From positions 2,294,001 through 2,358,000 of the forward strand of contig JAHQIY010000012.1 in assembly GCA_019054805.1 (NCBI GenBank): a DNA stretch of 64,000 nt, written 5' to 3'. Both the position numbers and the translations under genes were made by a program. This DNA comes from Brachionus manjavacas (lineage: Eukaryota; Rotifera; Eurotatoria; Ploima; Brachionidae). The notes under the pieces are model-generated. The model did no database searches and was not told the DNA's origin. It saw only the letters and a list, made by a program, of their open reading frames with translations. Of this stretch, positions 59,582 to 64,000 are shown piece by piece (the first letter of the stretch is position 1; every line of letters begins with the position of its first letter).

Positions 59582-60560
59582 TAGTAGTAGTAGTAGTAGT
59601 AATATGAACTGCAATTCGGAAAAATACCCGAGCAGAGCTCTAATGAGCTATAGCAGTCGCTTCTTTTTTTCACAAGCCAAGCATCTAATTTCGACTTAAA
59701 AATGTTCAACATTCTTGCGCTAACTATATCTTCCGGTAATTGGTTCCATATGTTTGCAATTTTATTTGTGAAAAAATGGAAACGCGAGGAACAGTTTTTT
59801 ATCTGTTCACGACGTAGAGTCTTTGAATGCCTTCTTAAGCCGTGTACTTGACCACTTTGACCATAGGTTAAACCATTATTGAACTCAACTTACTCAATTT
59901 TATTATTTAATTTGAACAACTGGATCAGATCTCCTCTCAATCTTCTCGTAGTTAGGTCCGTCAGGCCGAATTTACTTAAGCGTGTTGAGTAAGGAAGGTG
60001 CTTTAAATTTGGAACTAACTTAGTTGCTCTACGTTGAATCTTTTCTATGATATAGATATCTTTTTTCAGGTAAGGGCACCAAGAGGTTAAGGCAAATTCT
60101 AAATGAGGTCTGACCATTGAAGTGTACAGTAGTTTAATGTCGTTTACATTGGGATATCTGAGCGATTTTTTCAGCATACCCAAAATCCTATTAGCTTTAG
60201 CTGTGACATGTTACTTGTGTGTCCCATTTTAGGCCATTTTTGATAAATATACCGAGATCTTTTTCGCATACTGATTTATTAAGTGGAAATGACTCAATTG
60301 TATAATCATGTTTTGAGTTTTTACGACCAAAATGGACAACTTTACATTTTTCGACATTAAGCTGAGCAGACCAGTCTCGTGACCACTTACATATATTATC
60401 AATGTCAAACTGTAACTTGTATTTAGAGGAAGAATCTACAATTGTGGATATAATCTTGTTGTCATCAGCATACGCTTTCGAGCTGTTTTGAATACACTCA
60501 AGTAAATCATTTATGTATATAATGAATAAAATGGGACCAAGGAGGTTAATCAATTTACAC
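59582..60560 (-). mobile_element. 5'-truncated CR1-like LINE
   Basis: Minus strand: LLGPILFIIYINDL, KAYADDNKIIST, LNVEKCKVVHFGRKN, EKDLGIFIKNGLKWD (60553-60197), then after a frameshift LLYTSMVRPHLEFALTSWCP, IEKIQRRATKLVP and RRLRGDLIQLFK (60183-59890). The 3' tail is (TAG)6 at 59582-59600, the same family as 8962-10030. It is cut at the 5' side inside the reverse transcriptase, just before the YADD region. Confidence 0.82.
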
Positions 60561-60980
60561 TTAGTTTATTTCAATTCATTATGAAATGATTAATATTTAT
60601 CAATTAAATAGTTAAAGTTGTTTTTTAACTACATATTTAAAAAAATTTAGCAGCAAGGTATTCAAAATCAATAGAATGGGGGTCTACAGAATCTCAAAGT
60701 GACCATACTTACTAATTTTTCGAGTATTAAAATATTAAATTTAAAATATTCATACAATTTTGATTCATTATATTTTTAAAAATTTGTTATAACCTCAATT
60801 TAATGTTAGGATGATGCTATATTCAGATAAAATATCTGAAAGAAGCAAAGTCTAATATCAGATAATTATCTGAAAAAAAAATATTTCTAGAGAAAGATAA
60901 AATATAATAAGGCTCGAAAAAGATAATCAAGTGTGAAAATTTTATTGAAAAAAAAAACATTTAAAAATTTTAACTCTTAA
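60561..60980. other. AT-rich spacer
   Basis: Only short repeats of AGATAATTATCTGA type near 60830-60880. No gene. Confidence 0.45.
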
Positions 60981-60986
60981 ACCAAT

Positions 60987-61121
60987 TTAGACCTTTTTAC
61001 AAGATTTGCAGCTCCAAGATTTTTTTAAAGGAAAATACCCCTTGATACAGATTCTATGATAGCTAAAATTACAAGTGCTGCAAACTAGTGGATTATCCGG
61101 TTGTTCTTGATTTAATTTCAT
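60987..61121 (-). pseudogene. Short frame with half a PHD-like zinc finger (44 aa)
   Basis: ATG to TAA: MKLNQEQPDNPLVCSTCNFS, then YHRICI ... WSCKSCKKV. The spacing C-x2-C-x4-H-x2-C ... C-x2-C is the second part of a PHD finger; the first Cys pairs are missing. A similar finger occurs in the LINE at 37860-37960. A LINE ORF1 remnant is the simplest explanation. A (plus-strand) LINE-type 3' tail lies nearby at 61232-61275. Confidence 0.4.
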
Positions 61122-61231
61122 CTTGATTTTTCCAAAAAATGCACTTAAGCATATTTTATTTTAATTTACAATTTATGCATTTTTTTTCTTTCGTTTTTTT
61201 TTTCATTTCTTTGATTTTTTTTAATCATCAC

Positions 61232-61275
61232 TCAAGAGGTGTTTTTTGAAATAAATAAATAAAAATAAATAAAAT
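61232..61275 (+). repeat. LINE-type 3' tail
   Basis: CACTCAAGAGGTGTTTTTTG followed by AAATAAATAAATAAAAATAAAT, the same hairpin-linker-tail layout as the other LINE ends in the window. Confidence 0.5.
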
Positions 61276-61831
61276 TACACTATTTATAAATGCTTGTTTT
61301 TCATTTTTTAGAGAGATTCCAATTTAACAAATAAAAGTTTATCACACTATTTTACCTTTTCTTATTTAGTGTCTCAACTCAACCAAGAATAAGTCATCCA
61401 ACTGCCCCTGAGCATAGACTTATCCAACAATTAAATCAAAGTTAATTTTAAGTCAAGATAAGATTTTAACTGTGACTTAAAAACCAGTCAGGATCAAACT
61501 GGCAGTGTAACCTTTGATAAAGTCACAAGACTAAAATTTTTGTCTTTTTGCTTATAATTTAAATATGACTTGGATTTTCAAAAAATCTCCTTTCTTCCAA
61601 GCCTAAATTAAAGAGTGAATTTATTTGTTTTTTTTATCAGTGACGAGCAATTTTTAACAATTTAACAAGAAAAAAAAATTTTAAAAGATGGAATTAAAAA
61701 TCTTATCCTATCACACAAAATTTACCTAAGAATAAATAATTTTAATTCTAACAAAAAATAAATCTAAATTTGTTGATCCATTTTATGCAAATTTTTTTTT
61801 AATTTTTTTAGAACAGTGCTTTTAAAAGGTC

Positions 61832-63136
61832 CAGAATCGGCTAAATTACGTAATTTTCCATTATTTTTGGTAAGCTTAGGTAATCTTACGTGAATATTAG
61901 TTGGTAAGAACATGTAATTTTACGTAAAATTACGTTAGCTTACATTTAAAGAACGTAACTTTTAGTAAAATTATTCCAAAATGCTTACGGTCAAAAATGA
62001 GGTTTATGGTAAGAAAAATGTAAAAATTGACTGTTTTTCAAAAATTTGAAAAAATTTCAATTTGAAAAAGTAAAAAAAGCTCAATGTTGCTTACCCTTTC
62101 TTACTTAATTTTACGTAAAATTACACAATTTTTGATAAAATTCTGTAAAATTTGGTAATGAAAATAAATATCATAGAATAATGCAAAATAAAAAAAAACT
62201 GAATACAAAGTTTTCAAAGAAACTTTAAAAAAAAAATTTATTTTAAAGCGAAAAATTTATTACAGTTTATTTTAAATTAAAAATATCTGAAACCAAATTT
62301 GACTTTTTTTCCCATGATGGCCTTATGAAAAGATATTAAATTATTTGAGCAACCACCACCGTTTTTATTACAATAAAAATTACCTTTTAATTTAAACTAA
62401 ATGAAAAATTTTATTATATAAAATTCAATTAACATACCTTTTTTAACCTCTGAATGTATTTTTAAATTTCTCATTTTTCATACTTTTCTGAAGCTCATAA
62501 ACTAAGTTTTACAACCAGATTTAATAAAAAAATGGTGCTGGTTGCTCAAATAATCAAAAATCTTTTCATAAGGCCATCATGGGAAAAAAGTCAAATTTGG
62601 TTTCAGATATTTTTTAATTTAAGATAAAACTGTAATAAATTTTTTTTTAAGTTTCTTTGAAAACTTTGTATTTAGTTTATATTCTTTTTCATTACAAAAT
62701 TTTATCAAAAATCGTGTAATTTTACGTAAAATAAATGATTCATAAGGCTATCAGTAGAAAAAAAAGTAAAATTAGTTAAAAATATTTATTAATTAAAAAA
62801 AATTACGATAAAAAATTCCTAAATTTTGCCAAATTTTATCAAAAATTGTGTAATTATACGTAAAATTAAGTAAGCAAGGCTAAGCAACATTGAGCTTTTT
62901 TAACTTTTTCAAATTGAAATTATTTCAAATTTTGGAAAACAGTCAATTTTTACATTTTTCTTACCAAAAACCTCATTTTTTTGACCGTAAGCATTTTGGA
63001 AAAATTTATATTTATTAATATATATATTTATTACTAAAAGTTATATTTTTTAATGTAAGCTAATGTAATTTTACGTAAAAAAACATGTTCTTACCAACTA
63101 ATATTCACGTAAGCTTGCGAAATTTAGCCGATTCTG
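61832..63136. mobile_element. 1.3-kb foldback element, compound arms
   Basis: Ends CAGAATCGGCTAAATT in inverted orientation at 61832 and 63136. Outer arms (about 61832-62160 and 62820-63136) contain TTTTACGTAAAATTACG words and GTTGCTTACC-like segments. Inner arms (about 62160-62370 and 62530-62735) share CCCATGATGGCCTTATGAAA and its complement. A diverged extra copy of the inner arm (62734-62830, CATAAGGCTATCAGTAG) lies between. No ORF. No flanking duplication found. Confidence 0.75.
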
Positions 63137-63750
63137 AATAGAAGAACCGTATTTAGAATGTGTGAATTAAAAAAGACAGTATTGATTTTCAATAAAGTCA
63201 AAATTTTAAAATAAAATTTTTATTAAATTAATTTATTTGAAAAAAATATTGTTTACTAGAAATAATTAAAAGCTAAAATTGAATTAAAACAAAAAATGGT
63301 ATAAAGCAATTCGACGAGTTGAAGACTTGTAGCTCTAAAGCTAGTTCTATCTCCATTTGCGGCATAAATACAAAATAAACAATTGAATCTTAATGATTTT
63401 TTGATTGCATAAGCAACCGAAATTCTAGACTGATTATATTCTAAGTATATCGCTTGGGCCCGGTATCATGAAACTCAAAATATGTGTTGTTTGAAGAAAA
63501 AAAAGTTGTAGCTCTTACTTTTTTTTAAAATAAAATAAAGTTTTAAAAATCGAACTGATAAAATATTTTATGATAATTTGAAATCTAATACAAAAACAAT
63601 CATTCTCAAAAAGTAAAAAAAAACACATACAGATCTTGAAAACTCATAATACTGCTATCTTTATTTATCATAACAATCTCTCTCTCTATCGGTGTATCTG
63701 AAATAATTTAAAAAAGATGAATTTTTCTAAATTTTTTCTTTTTGTTGTTG
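63137..63750. other. AT-rich, 3' flank of the edge gene
   Basis: No gene seen. The segment near 63457 (TTGGGCCCGGTATCATGAAA) is unusually GC-rich for the region and unexplained. Confidence 0.35.
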
Positions 63751-63999
63751 CTAAATAAATTTTGTGTAATAAGCCACGATCGGTTTAGATTTTAAATCAA
63801 ACGATTGATAGCCACAAAAGTGCCTTGCTTGCCAAAATCCTAGGTGCTCAATTTGGCGTTCAATGCACGAACAGGTGTCTATTTTTTTCTTTTTTAATTT
63901 TTATTTTGCTAATTTTTGAATAAACAATTAGAAAAAAAAACTACTTCAAACTTTAGGCCACAATTCCCACCCTTATCTTGTCCACTTTTTTCTAACGAA
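63751..63999 (-). CDS. Last exons of a Cys-containing gene running off the right edge; partial
   Basis: Minus strand: an exon from 63878 to the stop at 63751-63753 encodes DTCSCIERQIEHLGFWQARH, then FCGYQSFDLKSKPIVAYYTKFI. It follows an AAAATAG acceptor. An upstream piece, SLEKSGQDKG, from the window edge to about 63970 joins in frame if the donor is the GTGGGA at about 63969-63964. The product looks extracellular (Cys-rich). Family not recognised; the splice assignment is tentative. Confidence 0.4.
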
Positions 64000-64000
64000 A

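Overview
The window is eukaryotic nuclear DNA: strongly AT-rich, with spliced genes whose small introns are mostly about 49-52 bp (GT...AG), a eukaryotic tRNA-Ser, and a very dense, nested load of non-LTR retrotransposons and terminal-inverted-repeat DNA elements. Base composition, tiny introns, an animal-type AA15 LPMO, an acid ceramidase and a CECR2-type chromatin protein suggest a small aquatic invertebrate. A monogonont rotifer (Brachionus-like) is my best guess, but this is inference.

Layout. 1-2238 and 10436-12675 are near-identical direct copies: the 3' exon of an LPMO gene plus a decayed hAT transposase. Between them lie an old Tigger/pogo fragment split by a ~4.7 kb LINE (2415-7162) and a complete six-exon AA15-type LPMO gene (8114-10658) with a CR1-like LINE in intron 3. 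13.4-17.1 kb holds a second, minus-strand LINE. 17352-20595 is a full-length RTE-type LINE bounded by a target-site duplication; its exact 5' end is a tRNA-like sequence with A and B boxes. 22.2 kb has a small Gly/Pro-rich gene. 23.5-27 kb is a cluster of inverted-repeat elements, some nested.

A five-exon CECR2-like bromodomain gene runs on the minus strand from 40785 to 27449 (963 codons). I assembled it from exons spread over 13 kb. Its 7.8-kb third intron is filled with transposon remnants (piggyBac, a twin-primed RTE copy, a MITE, LINE 3' ends). A small membrane-protein gene on the plus strand (31244-31471) sits inside its fourth intron, and that gene's 3' UTR should run antisense across bromodomain exon 4. 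tRNA-Ser(GCU) is at 43673-43754. An intact eight-exon acid-ceramidase-like gene occupies 45040-46956, followed by an unidentified minus-strand gene (about 47545-48131). From 49.4 to 58.1 kb there is almost only AT-rich DNA and one small DNA transposon. A single-exon secreted LRR-like gene is at 58157-59521, followed by a truncated CR1-like LINE, a 1.3-kb foldback element, and the last exon of a gene that runs off the right edge.

The host genes look independent (cuticle/chitin chemistry, sphingolipid breakdown, chromatin remodelling, cell surface). The unifying theme is the mobile DNA: at least three LINE types with hairpin plus (AAAT)n 3' ends, one RTE with a Pol III-like head, and several families of long-TIR elements, including one with clean 9-bp target duplications.
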